DNA from: an uncultured Candidatus Melainabacteria bacterium
Lineage (GTDB): Bacteria; Cyanobacteriota; Vampirovibrionia; Gastranaerophilales; Gastranaerophilaceae
Length of the DNA: 64,000 nucleotides
Reading direction: 5' to 3'
Assembly: GCA_934754515.1 (NCBI GenBank)
Contig: CAKVIG010000008.1
Span: 50,092-114,091 of the forward strand
The notes beneath the pieces are model-generated. The model searched no databases, had not been told where the DNA came from, and saw nothing but the letters and a program-made list of their open reading frames with translations. The position numbers and the translations under genes are program-made. Numbering within the stretch: the stretch's first letter is position 1; every line of letters begins with the position of its first letter. Below, piece by piece: positions 49,583 through 58,637 of this stretch.

Positions 49583-51346
49583 CTATCCGCCGAATGTCTT
49601 AAATGATTTTTCGACGTTATCCTTAACAACCTTAGATACAGCGTCAATTTCAGTTGCAAGCGCATTTTGCTCTGTATCAAGTTGTTTAAGTCTTAATTCT
49701 AACTGCTGGTCTTCTTGTTGTATTAAAGAAGTTTTAGCGTTAATATCTTGCACCATTTTATCGTATTGTGCATTTTCATAATAATACTGATTCATAGCAT
49801 CTTGATAAGCCGCATCATCAGTAATTGTTTCAGCATTAAGCGTATATTTAATCGTATCATCACCAATTCTTACTGATGCAAAACGACCATTACTGTCCGT
49901 TTCTAACAAAGCTTTGTCAGTCTTATTAATATTTGTTGAAACATAACTTGCATTATAATATGGTAACTTTTGCTGATTATCAATGTGATTTATACCTTCT
50001 CCACTGTTTGCGGTTTCAGCCAAATCATAATAAGTTGTGTAATATGTTGTGCCGTTCATCGTGAAACTGTAAATACCACCTGAATACGTGCTTGCATCAT
50101 AAGTTCCATCGGTTGTATTGAAACATTTCGTTATTGTTGTTTCTACATCTTGAGCCTTCATATCTTTAATTATTTGTGATATTTCAGCCATCTGATCGTC
50201 AGAAAGTGCGCTCAAAGGTGTTAATTTGCAGTTTCCGATATATCCCGGAACGCTCATTGCATCAAACGTAGCTTCTGCTAAATCTAATCTTGCTTTAGAT
50301 GCGTTTGCTAGATTGTTTAACGAATCTACTTCACCTTTCATTTCATTAATAGATTTCCAAGTTGCGCTGTCTGACTTGTCTGTAGGATTATCAATATGGT
50401 AAGAAGGAAGAATTGTGCTTGTTCCATTACCACTTGAACTTATTAGTGCGTCTAAATCAGATTTGAAAGCAATTGTTTTTGAATTTGTATCATAATAAAT
50501 TTCAGAATTATCAAATTTATCTTTATCTAAAGCACCATAGTCTTTAAGTTGTTGAATTGCATCTGCTATTTCTTTTCTTGTAGTATCATCTATATCAGCA
50601 CTGTTTAATGGTTTATATTCAGGTTTATTAGTACTTTCTACAACTTTTATACCGTCAGTACTACCTTCATACTTATCACCATTTTCCTTGTAGTAGTCAT
50701 TTCCGTTTTTGTATATTTTTGTGCCATCAGCAGCTGTATAAAGCGGATAACCATCTTCTGTTTTATCTTGAAGTGTTAATTTGTAATTTCCGCTTGTTTC
50801 ATCGTATGTGTGATTCAATACATTAGAATTTAATGAATTATCAGCATAATTCTGCAGCTTAGAAGCTTCAGAAAGTTTTGTTTTATAATTTGCTAAATTT
50901 GTATCATAATCTGCTTGAGCTTCTGTTATTTCTCTTTGAGCGTTCTGAATAGCTCGTATTTGTGCACTATAATCCGCTGAACTTGTCGGAATTGCGCCTG
51001 TAAACTGCACTTGCGGATCATTTAATTTCTTTTGAGAACCGGTATAAACATTTGATTTATAGTGATAATTAATTACGTAGTTATAATCTTCTTCCGGCGT
51101 TGCAAGCTGTTGCCAACCATCAATTGTCATACTGTTTACGCCATCAGAAAATGAATACTGAACCTTAGTATAATCTTGTGTACTTGGGGGAGTTGGCACA
51201 TTCAAGCCTAACATTTGGTTGAACAAATTTGCAGTTTGATTTGATAAATTCAAACGTGCTTGGTTAATTTGTTGTCCTTCGTATTCGCAATTTGATTTTC
51301 TTGCAACCAGAGCTAAATATCTGGCTTGTGATGCTGCCATACCCAT
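49583..51346 (-). CDS. MGMAAS-family protein B (587 aa): helical ends, variable centre
   Basis: No known family. N-terminal arm MGMAASQARYLALVARKSNCEYEGQQINQARLNLSNQTANLFNQML; long Asn/Thr/Asp/Tyr-rich centre (about 60-520); C-terminal coiled-coil arm QQLELRLKQLDTEQNALATEIDAVSKVVKDNVEKSFKTFGG. The two arms match those of the 45831 and 47485 proteins; the centre does not. AGGAGAT precedes the ATG by 7 nt. First gene of the minus-strand cluster. No signal peptide, no TM. Confidence 0.78.
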   Translation of the reverse strand: MGMAASQARYLALVARKSNCEYEGQQINQARLNLSNQTANLFNQMLGLNVPTPPSTQDYTKVQYSFSDGVNSMTIDGWQQLATPEEDYNYVINYHYKSNVYTGSQKKLNDPQVQFTGAIPTSSADYSAQIRAIQNAQREITEAQADYDTNLANYKTKLSEASKLQNYADNSLNSNVLNHTYDETSGNYKLTLQDKTEDGYPLYTAADGTKIYKNGNDYYKENGDKYEGSTDGIKVVESTNKPEYKPLNSADIDDTTRKEIADAIQQLKDYGALDKDKFDNSEIYYDTNSKTIAFKSDLDALISSSGNGTSTILPSYHIDNPTDKSDSATWKSINEMKGEVDSLNNLANASKARLDLAEATFDAMSVPGYIGNCKLTPLSALSDDQMAEISQIIKDMKAQDVETTITKCFNTTDGTYDASTYSGGIYSFTMNGTTYYTTYYDLAETANSGEGINHIDNQQKLPYYNASYVSTNINKTDKALLETDSNGRFASVRIGDDTIKYTLNAETITDDAAYQDAMNQYYYENAQYDKMVQDINAKTSLIQQEDQQLELRLKQLDTEQNALATEIDAVSKVVKDNVEKSFKTFGG

Positions 51347-51612
51347 AAGTGGTATCTCCTATTTCTCCCTCTTTTTCAGAGGATTCGGGTGTAGTTGTCG
51401 CCCGTATTATGTTACGTTTTCATGATTGTTTTAATGGGATACATAAAAAAGTCAATCATTATAATAATATTATACGGTATTTTTATAAATATTATTTAAG
51501 AGAAAAAATAAAAATCATCTAAATGGTGTAGAAGAAAATAAAAAATGGTTTTTATGTATTACGCGGAGTCGGTTCTAAAACTGACGAAAAGTTTCTATTT
51601 ATGCTTTTGTAG

Positions 51613-51627
51613 TACAATTATTTTATT
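51613..51627 (+). promoter_or_regulatory. -10 box close to the MATE start (near-leaderless)
   Basis: TACAAT (51613-51618), 9 nt, then ATG; no Shine-Dalgarno sequence. Confidence 0.4.
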
Positions 51628-52929
51628 ATGCTAGTTAGAAATTTTTATATTAAGGATATTTTAAATATCGCTTTTCCGATTATGCTTGGAAATCTAGGTT
51701 TTATTCTAATCGGTGTTGGTGATGTAATTGTTGCGGGAAGACATTCTACAGAAACTCTTGCATCCGTAAGCATTGCTAATGCTATTATTAACTGTATTGT
51801 AATGGTCGGCATCGGAATAATTAGCAGCCTTTCTGCAATTTTATCCAATTATAGGGGTGCAGGTAAAAGTGCTGAAAGATATTTTTATCCTGCTTTAAAA
51901 TTTACAACAATTGCTTCTATTATTATTTCTTTTGCAGTTATGGCATTTATTCCTATAATTGATAAATTAGGTTTTGAACCACATTTGGCGCAACTTGTAA
52001 AAGATTATTTTTGGACAATTTCGTTTTCAATTTTTGGCGCGTATTTGCACTGCATGTCAAAAGAATACTTGCAAGCTTTTGAAATAGTTGTTTTTCCAAA
52101 TATTTTGACGGTTATTTGTATATTTGTAAACTTGTTTTTAAACATAATTTTTGCGTTCGGTTATGGTCCGATTCCTGAGTTGGGAACTAAAGGTTTGGCT
52201 CTATCAACCTTAATTACAAGATATTTAATGGGAGGAATTCTTTTTTGGTACTGTTTCTATAAAACAAAAATCCAACACTATAAAGATAAAGAATTCTATA
52301 AAGATTTATTGAAAGTAGGAACGCCATCATCCTTGGCTGTTGTTATAGAATTTATCGGTTTTAATGCTACAACGGTTATTTTGGGTAGAATTTCAGGAAT
52401 TTATGCGGCAGCGCAAAACATTGTTTGCACATTAACTACGGTTTCGTTCATGATTCCATTTGCTATATCTAACGCAACAGCTGTTAAAGTCGGTTTTGCA
52501 AACGGGGCAAAATATTATAAATCTCTTAAAACTTACGCGTTCACAGGGATTACGATGGCGGTAGTGTTTATGGCTTGTTCTGCTGTTGTAGTAGGAACTT
52601 TCCCTAAATTCTTAGTAAGTCTCTTCACAAAAGACCAAGAACTTATAAATGTTTGTATACCAATTGTTTTTGCACTTTGCTTCTTCCAAGTTTTCGATGG
52701 TTTACAAGTTGCTCTTGCCGGTATTTTCAGAGGCTTAAAACAAACAGGTATAGTTATGATTTCAAACTTTATAGGCTATTGGCTAGTGTCAATACCTTTA
52801 GGTTGTTTGCTTGCTTTTAAATACAATATGGATTTGTTGGGCTTTTGGTGCGGTTTAGTTTGCGCAGCAGTTGTTTTATGTTCTATAATGTTTACAACAA
52901 TGTTAATAAAATTCAAAAAAATGAACTGA
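51628..52929 (+). CDS. MATE-family efflux transporter
   Basis: 433 residues, about 12 hydrophobic helices. It starts IAFPIMLGNLGFILIGVGDVIVAGRHSTETLASVSIANAI, the classic MATE first helix pair, and repeats the pattern in the second half (GTPSSLAVVIEFIGFNATTVILGRISGIYAAAQNIVCTLTTVSFMIPFAISNATAVKVG). Exports cations or drugs using a Na+ or H+ gradient. First gene of a MATE-rsmE-cca run. Confidence 0.93.
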   Translation: MLVRNFYIKDILNIAFPIMLGNLGFILIGVGDVIVAGRHSTETLASVSIANAIINCIVMVGIGIISSLSAILSNYRGAGKSAERYFYPALKFTTIASIIISFAVMAFIPIIDKLGFEPHLAQLVKDYFWTISFSIFGAYLHCMSKEYLQAFEIVVFPNILTVICIFVNLFLNIIFAFGYGPIPELGTKGLALSTLITRYLMGGILFWYCFYKTKIQHYKDKEFYKDLLKVGTPSSLAVVIEFIGFNATTVILGRISGIYAAAQNIVCTLTTVSFMIPFAISNATAVKVGFANGAKYYKSLKTYAFTGITMAVVFMACSAVVVGTFPKFLVSLFTKDQELINVCIPIVFALCFFQVFDGLQVALAGIFRGLKQTGIVMISNFIGYWLVSIPLGCLLAFKYNMDLLGFWCGLVCAAVVLCSIMFTTMLIKFKKMN

Positions 52930-52941
52930 TAAGGATTTTAT

Positions 52942-53661
52942 ATGCCACATTTTTTTATTAATTCAAATAATAAAACAGATAACAAAATTACAATTTCTGA
53001 TGCTGACAATTACCGCCATATCGCACGCTCTTTGCGCGCCAGATGCGGAGAAAAGCTGTTATTAATTGATGAAAATCAAATTCAATACGAAACAAAAATT
53101 TCTGAAATTAATTCGAAAGAAGTTATTTGTGAAATAGAAAAATCATATTTATCAAAACGTGATTTAGAATTTGATTTGTATTTGGCACAATCGCCTTTGA
53201 GAAGTGATGCTCAATTAACTATTATGGAAAAAGCAACAGAGCTTGGCGTGCGCGGCGTTTATCCTGTATTTACAGACAATTGCGCATTAAGAGTAAATAA
53301 ACAAGAAAAGTGGCAAAAGGTTATGTTTGAAGCTTCCAAACAATGTGAGCGCGCAAAAATCCCGACTTGTTTTGCACCGACTACGTTTGAAGAAATTCTG
53401 CAAAAAGATTTTGATAAAATAATTGTTTTGGCTGAACGTTCAACTGAAAAAAGCTTAAAACAATACTTAAGTGAAAATCCGACAAAAAAAGGTGAAAAAA
53501 TTCTTGCTATAATCGGGCCTGAAGGCGGTTTTTCACAAAAAGAATTTGATTATTTCAGAAGCAAAAATTTGCCGTTAATAAGTTTGGGTGATTTAATTTT
53601 AAAAGCTGAAACCGCTGTAATTGTAACGCTTGGAGATATCGTTTATGAATATCAGGGATGA
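52942..53661 (+). CDS. rsmE: 16S rRNA m3U1498 methyltransferase RsmE
   Basis: 239 residues. SPOUT methyltransferase with an N-terminal PUA-like part. YLAQSPLRSDAQLTIMEKATELGVRGVYPV, FEASKQCERAKIPTC, IIGPEGGFSQKEFD and LGDLILKAETAVIVTLGDI (SAM knot) are diagnostic. TAAGGA precedes the ATG. Overlaps the next gene by 17 nt. Confidence 0.95.
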   Translation: MPHFFINSNNKTDNKITISDADNYRHIARSLRARCGEKLLLIDENQIQYETKISEINSKEVICEIEKSYLSKRDLEFDLYLAQSPLRSDAQLTIMEKATELGVRGVYPVFTDNCALRVNKQEKWQKVMFEASKQCERAKIPTCFAPTTFEEILQKDFDKIIVLAERSTEKSLKQYLSENPTKKGEKILAIIGPEGGFSQKEFDYFRSKNLPLISLGDLILKAETAVIVTLGDIVYEYQG

Positions 53662-55027
53662 TTTTGTTTTAAAAGAAATAAACGAAGGCTATCTTGTTGG
53701 CGGTTCTATTAGAGATTTATTTACAAAAAATTGTGTATTTTGCGATAGAGATATAAGCATTAAAGGTGCTGAAAATTTTGCAAGAAAAATCGCTAATAAG
53801 TGGGACGGAACATTTATTGAGCTGGATAGCGAAAACAAGATTTACAGAGTAGTTTTGCCTGACAAAATCAATTTTTTAGATATATCTGAACTGCAAGGCA
53901 ATTCTATTGAAGAAGATTTGAAAAGACGTGATTTTACAATAAACGCTATCGCTTATGATTTAGCTAATGACAAATTTGTTGATGTAACTGGTGGTTTAAA
54001 AGACTTAGAAAACAAGGTTTTGCGTCATATTGACGATAAGAATTTCGAAGATGACCCGCTAAGAATCTTGAGAGCGTTCAGATTTTATGCGGTGATCGGT
54101 TTTTCTATGACAAAAGAACTTGAAGACGCGCTAAAAAAATATATGCCTATGGCTTTAAATCCTGCAAAAGAAAGAATTAATTATGAAATAATGAAACTTT
54201 TTGGTGGGGATTTCGCATCTAGCGCGTTGTTAAAAATGGATGAATTTGGACTGTTAGAAAAAATATTCCCTTGTGTAACAGAAATGAAAAAAGTTCCACC
54301 AAACACTCATCATCATTTGGATTTATTTCACCATGTTGTAGAAACTGTTAGACAAATTGAAATTTTGTATAATGAAATTTCAGGCTTTGAAAAAGAGCAT
54401 TTGGATGCGATTGATTTTGGCGGATTCCCTCGCATAAATCATTTAAAACTTGCAGGATTTTTGCATGATATCGGCAAATTCTCAACTTGGACAATAGAAG
54501 AAGGCGGACGGCATCGTTTTATTAAACATGATGATGTCGGTTCAAAAATGGTTGTACCATTACTTAGAGATTTGAAATTTTCTAAAAAGCAAATTGAATA
54601 CATATCTTGTATGATTAAAAATCATATTTACCCTTCAAATGTAATAGTCGCACCAAGTTTGAATGATAAAGTAATGATGCGCTATGTTCGAAAAATGGGT
54701 GATAATGTTGTTGATAATATTATTCTAGCTAAAGCCGACCGCTTGTCAGCACGAGGCGTTGATATAACGGAAGATGTTGTAAACGCGAACCTTAGCGGAT
54801 TAGACAAACTTTTGGATTTTTATTTAAGCAGAAAAGATACTCTTGCGCCGTTACCAAAGCTTATTGACGGGCGAGAAATTATGGAGCTTTTAAATATAAA
54901 ACCATCACCAAAACTAGGTGAAATAATTAATGCAGTAAATGAAGCTCAATTGAATGGTGATGTTTTGACTCATGAAGATGCTGTTCAATTAGTTTTAAAT
55001 CAAGCAAAAAAAAGTTTGCCGTTTTGA
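53645..55027 (+). CDS. CCA-adding enzyme/poly(A) polymerase family nucleotidyltransferase
   Basis: 460 residues from the ATG at 53645 (GGAGAT 7 nt upstream; an in-frame start at 53630 is less likely). Head domain: LVGGSIRDLF and the metal-binding DRD (CDRDISI), then RRDFTINAIAYD and DDPLRILRAFRF, typical of class II nucleotidyltransferases. An HD domain follows (HHLDLFHHVVETV, FLHDIGKFSTW). It either adds or repairs CCA on tRNA or is a poly(A) polymerase. The tRNA-Asn at 55774 lacks an encoded CCA, so a CCA-adding enzyme is needed in this cell. Confidence 0.92.
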   Translation: MNIRDDFVLKEINEGYLVGGSIRDLFTKNCVFCDRDISIKGAENFARKIANKWDGTFIELDSENKIYRVVLPDKINFLDISELQGNSIEEDLKRRDFTINAIAYDLANDKFVDVTGGLKDLENKVLRHIDDKNFEDDPLRILRAFRFYAVIGFSMTKELEDALKKYMPMALNPAKERINYEIMKLFGGDFASSALLKMDEFGLLEKIFPCVTEMKKVPPNTHHHLDLFHHVVETVRQIEILYNEISGFEKEHLDAIDFGGFPRINHLKLAGFLHDIGKFSTWTIEEGGRHRFIKHDDVGSKMVVPLLRDLKFSKKQIEYISCMIKNHIYPSNVIVAPSLNDKVMMRYVRKMGDNVVDNIILAKADRLSARGVDITEDVVNANLSGLDKLLDFYLSRKDTLAPLPKLIDGREIMELLNIKPSPKLGEIINAVNEAQLNGDVLTHEDAVQLVLNQAKKSLPF

Positions 55028-55396
55028 AAATGGCAAACATTAAATAAACACGAGGATATTAAGAGAGAGTATAAAAAGAAAATTTCTTTTAGGTTAATTA
55101 ACTTAACGTTTCAGTTGCTTAACCTTATTTATTTTGTTTCCTTTGTTTTAATCATTACTTACATTTATATAAAGTTTTTCTATTTTTAAAAATTGCTTTT
55201 TTCTAATCAACTTGTTACAAACCTTAAAATACTATATCTAAAGGGATTAAGGTGTATATATCAAGTAAATATCATATAAATAAACGCCTTAAAAAATAAT
55301 GTTAAGTTTTGTAAAGAAATATTCTTTTGCTGAAATTGAAATATTTTTTTTTACTTTATATAAGTGTAAGATGAATAAAAATAAGGAGACTAAATT
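55028..55396. other. AT-rich intergenic region (369 bp)
   Basis: No gene. 55163-55222 closely resembles 36253-36312 (shared ATTTATATAAAGTTT core). A promoter candidate for the 55397 gene is TTGAAA (55336-55341) with TATAAG (55359-55364), 17-nt spacer. Confidence 0.65.
55163..55222 (+). repeat. 60-bp AT-rich element shared with 36253-36312
   Basis: ATTTATATAAAGTTT, then T-rich, AAAAATTG.CTTTTT.CT.A..CAA..T.TTACAAA. The partner at 36253-36312 lies between the divergent 34405 gene and era. The ordered match over about 60 nt exceeds what AT-richness alone suggests, but it was judged by eye. Confidence 0.5.
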
Positions 55397-55693
55397 ATGT
55401 CAACTAATATTAATGCAAATGTTCTAAAGAATTTTATAGTAAGAACAATCGGTGCTGAAAAATTAACTCAATCGCAAGCACAAAGATATGATATTGATGC
55501 AGATAAATATACAGAAGCTAATACAGATGAAAATGCTTATTTGGATTTAGATGAAATTCTAGACGATAAGGATTTGTACGAACAGTTTGCAACAATGTAT
55601 GTTGAAGAAAAAGATAAAGAAGCTGAAGTTAATTCAGAGAAAGAAAAAGAAGAAGCGACTAAGGTACAGGACAAAGGCGAAAGCAAAGCTTAG
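55397..55693 (+). CDS. Small acidic unknown protein
   Basis: 98 residues: MSTNINANVLKNFIVRTIGAEKLTQSQAQRYDIDADKYTEANTDENAYLDLDEIL, then a Glu/Lys-rich tail. The DIDADKYTEANTDENAYLDLDEIL stretch has spaced Asp residues reminiscent of an EF-hand, but this is only a resemblance. AAGGAGA precedes the ATG. Followed by a terminator. Function unknown. Confidence 0.68.
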   Translation: MSTNINANVLKNFIVRTIGAEKLTQSQAQRYDIDADKYTEANTDENAYLDLDEILDDKDLYEQFATMYVEEKDKEAEVNSEKEKEEATKVQDKGESKA

Positions 55694-55724
55694 AAGAGAT
55701 AATATTCGAGAAAATAGAGAAATA

Positions 55725-55755
55725 CAAAAACGGAGTCGAAACTCCGTTTTTTTTG
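55725..55755. terminator. Terminator between the 55397 gene and tRNA-Asn
   Basis: AAAAACGGAGT-CGAA-ACTCCGTTTTTTTT; symmetric enough to serve both directions. Confidence 0.88.
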
Positions 55756-55773
55756 TATATAAATAATAAAAAA

Positions 55774-55845
55774 CTCCCCAGGTTGGACTCGAACCAACAA
55801 CCTACCGGTTAACAGCCGGTTGCTCCGCCATTGAGCTACTGAGGA
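55774..55845 (-). tRNA. tRNA-Asn (GTT)
   Basis: 72 nt on the minus strand. Acceptor stem TCCTCAG with CTGGGGA, anticodon GTT in CTGTTAA, T-arm GGTTCGAGTCC. The discriminator is G and CCA is not encoded (TTT follows). Confidence 0.95.
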
Positions 55846-56074
55846 TTATTTTAGTTTATTTAATTGTTTGTGAGCTTCATTCTAGTTTTGGTTTTCCTTG
55901 ACTCGTCTGAAGTAACCTCACTTAATTATAATAACAAATAAATTTTTTTTGTAAAGAGCTTTTTTTATTTTTTGAAAATCAATATATTTAAAGTATATTT
56001 AAAGGTTTTTGCCCTTATTTCCCCTCTCCAAACTCTACTTTTAATAAAAAATAGAATTGTGCTAATATATAACT

Positions 56075-56446
56075 ATGCAAAAAGAAATCATGCCGCTTAG
56101 AAATTACGCACATATTGGCGATGCCGTTTGGGAAGTCTTTGTTAGAGATTATACAATCCTGCAAACCTCTAATTCTAAGCTTTTACATAAAATTACAACA
56201 GACCGTGTGAAAGCATCTTTCCAAAAAGACATGCTTGATTTTATCATGCCAAGTCTGACAGAAGAAGAACATGAACTTGCAAGGCGAGGACGAAATTTGC
56301 CGATACCGGTTGCCAGACGCTCTATTCAGCATGAATACCGACCTGCAACTGCATTTGAAGTGCTCATTGGGTTCTGGTATTTGCATGATAAAACAAGGCT
56401 TGATGAAATTTTGGCAATGATAAAAAACACAGAGTTCTTTAGTTAA
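56075..56446 (+). CDS. mrnC: Mini-ribonuclease III
   Basis: 123 residues. RNase III catalytic domain without an RNA-binding domain: RNYAHIGDAVWEVFVR (active-site Asp), LTEEEHELARRGRN, YRPATAFEVLIGFWYLHDKTRLDEIL (active-site Glu). In Bacillus it matures 23S rRNA ends. TAATAT lies 6 nt before the ATG and no Shine-Dalgarno sequence is visible, so the mRNA may be leaderless. Confidence 0.93.
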   Translation: MQKEIMPLRNYAHIGDAVWEVFVRDYTILQTSNSKLLHKITTDRVKASFQKDMLDFIMPSLTEEEHELARRGRNLPIPVARRSIQHEYRPATAFEVLIGFWYLHDKTRLDEILAMIKNTEFFS

Positions 56447-57470
56447 GCCCCAACTCGCTGTTAATCCTTGTCATGTATTCATTAACCATCTCTCTGCTCG
56501 GATATTCCAACGCTAATTCGCTCAATTCTTTTCTTGCAAGTGCCAAATAACCTGTTTCATAAAGGATTATGGCTTTTAAAAATCTTGCTTCGAAAAAATC
56601 ACCTTCCAATTCTTCAAGTGCTTTTTTGTAATGTTTTTCGGAATAATACAAATTCGCTAAAGCAAAATGATAATTCTGATTTTCAGGACATATAGAAATT
56701 GCTAAATTATAATTCCTTTTAGCCAAAGCAAGTTCGCCCTGCTTAAAATATACATTTGCCAAATTGTAGTAATATTCCGGATTTGAGCGATTTTGTTTAA
56801 TTGCATTATTGAAATAAGAAACGGCTTCTTTATAATTTTCAAGATAAGTTTCTACCAATCCTAAAAAGTTCATTTGTTCTGCGTTCTTAGCCTTAAATTG
56901 ACCGATAATTTCTATGCATCTGTCTTTCTGATTAGAGTAATAGCAACATTGACCTAAAAGTAATAGAAAATCTTGATTATCGCTCATTTGAGGTTGGATT
57001 TTAGTTAAAATCTCTAACGCTTTGGTGAAATCTTTTTTGTAATAATATGCTCTAGCAAGTTCCAAACAGACGTATTTATCCTCTGTTTTAAATTTAAACT
57101 CAAAAATTTCATCAAACTTGTTTTGCTTAATCAAGAGTTTGAATATTTCTGCTAAATCAGCAGGATTGTGTGAAATGCAGTAAATATTTTTCGCTGTTTG
57201 TTCGGCCTCTTGCCAAGCTTCTTTTTTCTCAAAAACTCGTTTAAGGAATTTTAGTGCATCGACGTGAGTCGGGTCTTTGTCTAAAATCTGTTCAATATAG
57301 CTTAGAGCTTTTTCTTCATTTCCGATTTTGTCGTATAAATCCGCAATTTCAAGAAGCAGTTCTGAACTTGAATTATCAAGCTCCAATGCTTTATAAAATA
57401 CTTCTATGGCATGCTTGCAGTGCCCGCTTTCTTTTAGTGCGAAAGCTTCTTGCAATAAATCTTTAATCAT
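56439..57470 (-). CDS. Tetratricopeptide repeat protein
   Basis: 343 residues from the ATG at 57470, which overlaps the end of the FtsB-like gene (ATGATTAA). Upstream in-frame starts run through that gene in another frame and are rejected. Repeated TPR pairs (GHCKHAIEVFYKALELDNSSSELLLEIADLYDKIGNEEKALSYIEQILDKDP; YYYNLANVYFKQGELALAKRNYNLAISICP). Probably coupled to the division-linked gene. Partners unknown. Confidence 0.88.
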   Translation of the reverse strand: MIKDLLQEAFALKESGHCKHAIEVFYKALELDNSSSELLLEIADLYDKIGNEEKALSYIEQILDKDPTHVDALKFLKRVFEKKEAWQEAEQTAKNIYCISHNPADLAEIFKLLIKQNKFDEIFEFKFKTEDKYVCLELARAYYYKKDFTKALEILTKIQPQMSDNQDFLLLLGQCCYYSNQKDRCIEIIGQFKAKNAEQMNFLGLVETYLENYKEAVSYFNNAIKQNRSNPEYYYNLANVYFKQGELALAKRNYNLAISICPENQNYHFALANLYYSEKHYKKALEELEGDFFEARFLKAIILYETGYLALARKELSELALEYPSREMVNEYMTRINSELGLN

Positions 57471-57894
57471 GTTTTTTATGTCCGATAAACTTCGTTTTAT
57501 CTTCTTTTTCTTCTTCTTTTGGAGTGTTAATAATAACCAAAACTTCATCTTCGCCTGACATTTTAAGGTTGTTTCTTGCAATTGCTTCTAAACCTGCAAC
57601 ATTGGAAAAGTTCTTTATACTGTCATTCAATTGTTCGTTTAAAGCTTTTGCATCATCTCTGGTTTTGGTAATTTGTATGATTTTAGCCTTGTAAGAAATA
57701 ATTTTAGAAATATTCAAAACCGCGCTAATAGTGATTTGTGCAAGACAAAGAAGCAAAACAACTGTTAAAAAAGAGTAGTAAAATCCTGTTGCTGTTGAAT
57801 TCTGTTTAAACTTTTTTTCAACATGCGGAACTTTTTGATGTTCTTTATTTACAACCCTTTTCGGTCTTCTTTGTGCTTGTTTGTATCGTATCAT
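57463..57894 (-). CDS. FtsB/DivIC-like septum formation initiator
   Basis: 143 residues: basic cytoplasmic tail, one membrane segment (about 39-60), a coiled coil (KIISYKAKIIQITKTRDDAKALNEQLNDSIKNF), then GLEAIARNNLKMSGEDEVLVI, which matches the EAIAR..L.M...E.. ending of the FtsB/DivIC/FtsL-like family. It should partner with FtsQ (3845) in the divisome. TATAAT lies 6 nt before the ATG with no Shine-Dalgarno sequence. Confidence 0.85.
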   Translation of the reverse strand: MIRYKQAQRRPKRVVNKEHQKVPHVEKKFKQNSTATGFYYSFLTVVLLLCLAQITISAVLNISKIISYKAKIIQITKTRDDAKALNEQLNDSIKNFSNVAGLEAIARNNLKMSGEDEVLVIINTPKEEEKEDKTKFIGHKKHD

Positions 57895-57923
57895 AAATCA
57901 ATTATATAAAATTTTTAAACTAA

Positions 57924-58637
57924 TTACAACTTAAATCCGGTAGAAAAATTTATTGCTGAACTTTGTCTGCCGTTTGTATAATAAGACTGTGCAACACCAA
58001 GTTCAAACTTCAAAGATTCTGCATATTTTTTTAAAGCCGGTGTGTAAACTAAAGTTAATTCGTTTTTATTTTTTGGCGCATTAACGTAGTTTGTGAAAGA
58101 GTCTTTCAGTGTTAATTTCTCTGTAATATGCCATTCTGGAGTTACACGAACCGTTCCATATTGAGAACCCACGTCTTGTGAAGATGATTGTCTGAATCGA
58201 GTGTCCAAAGAAAATAATTTGGGAGAATCATATCTCAAAAAAACGCCTGTTGTAGACTCAATTTGAGAAAATGATAATTCTTCACCCCAAGTCGTACCAT
58301 AACTTATTCCGTTACCTAACTGGTCAGACAAAGTTCCTGATAGGGGAAGAATATCCTTTATATTATTTCTTGTTACTGTCGCCCTTGCAAGGGCACTCCT
58401 GGGCGTGTTAGTGTTCGTTGTGATGTTCAAAACTCTTACAGGAAGCGTTAACGAACGTTGTGGAATATTCACCTGCGGTTTGTCGATATTTTCGTCTAAA
58501 TAGATAGTTTCAACAGGATTGTCGTCATACTCAACCTGACCGTTCAGTTTGTACGTTTCTTTAACTTGCGCTTCTTCCGCAAATACGGGCGCAAGGCTTA
58601 AAACTATTAATGCTGTAAGAAAAACTCGTTTGAACAT
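57924..58637 (-). CDS. Unknown exported protein, beta-barrel-like
   Basis: 237 residues with a clear signal peptide (MFKRVFLTALIVLSLAPVFAEE). The mature part alternates polar and hydrophobic residues (GVFLRYDSPKLFSLDTRFRQ, ELTLVYTPALKKYAESLKFELGVAQSYYTNG, SAINFSTGFKL) and ends near an aromatic residue, as outer-membrane barrels do. Function unknown. TAAAAT lies 6 nt before the ATG. Confidence 0.75.
   Translation of the reverse strand: MFKRVFLTALIVLSLAPVFAEEAQVKETYKLNGQVEYDDNPVETIYLDENIDKPQVNIPQRSLTLPVRVLNITTNTNTPRSALARATVTRNNIKDILPLSGTLSDQLGNGISYGTTWGEELSFSQIESTTGVFLRYDSPKLFSLDTRFRQSSSQDVGSQYGTVRVTPEWHITEKLTLKDSFTNYVNAPKNKNELTLVYTPALKKYAESLKFELGVAQSYYTNGRQSSAINFSTGFKL

Noticed and set aside
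45831..51346. Calling the MGxxAS cluster a prophage or flagellar operon
   Set aside because: No capsid, portal, terminase, integrase or flagellar export gene is present; the similarity to filament subunits is architectural only.
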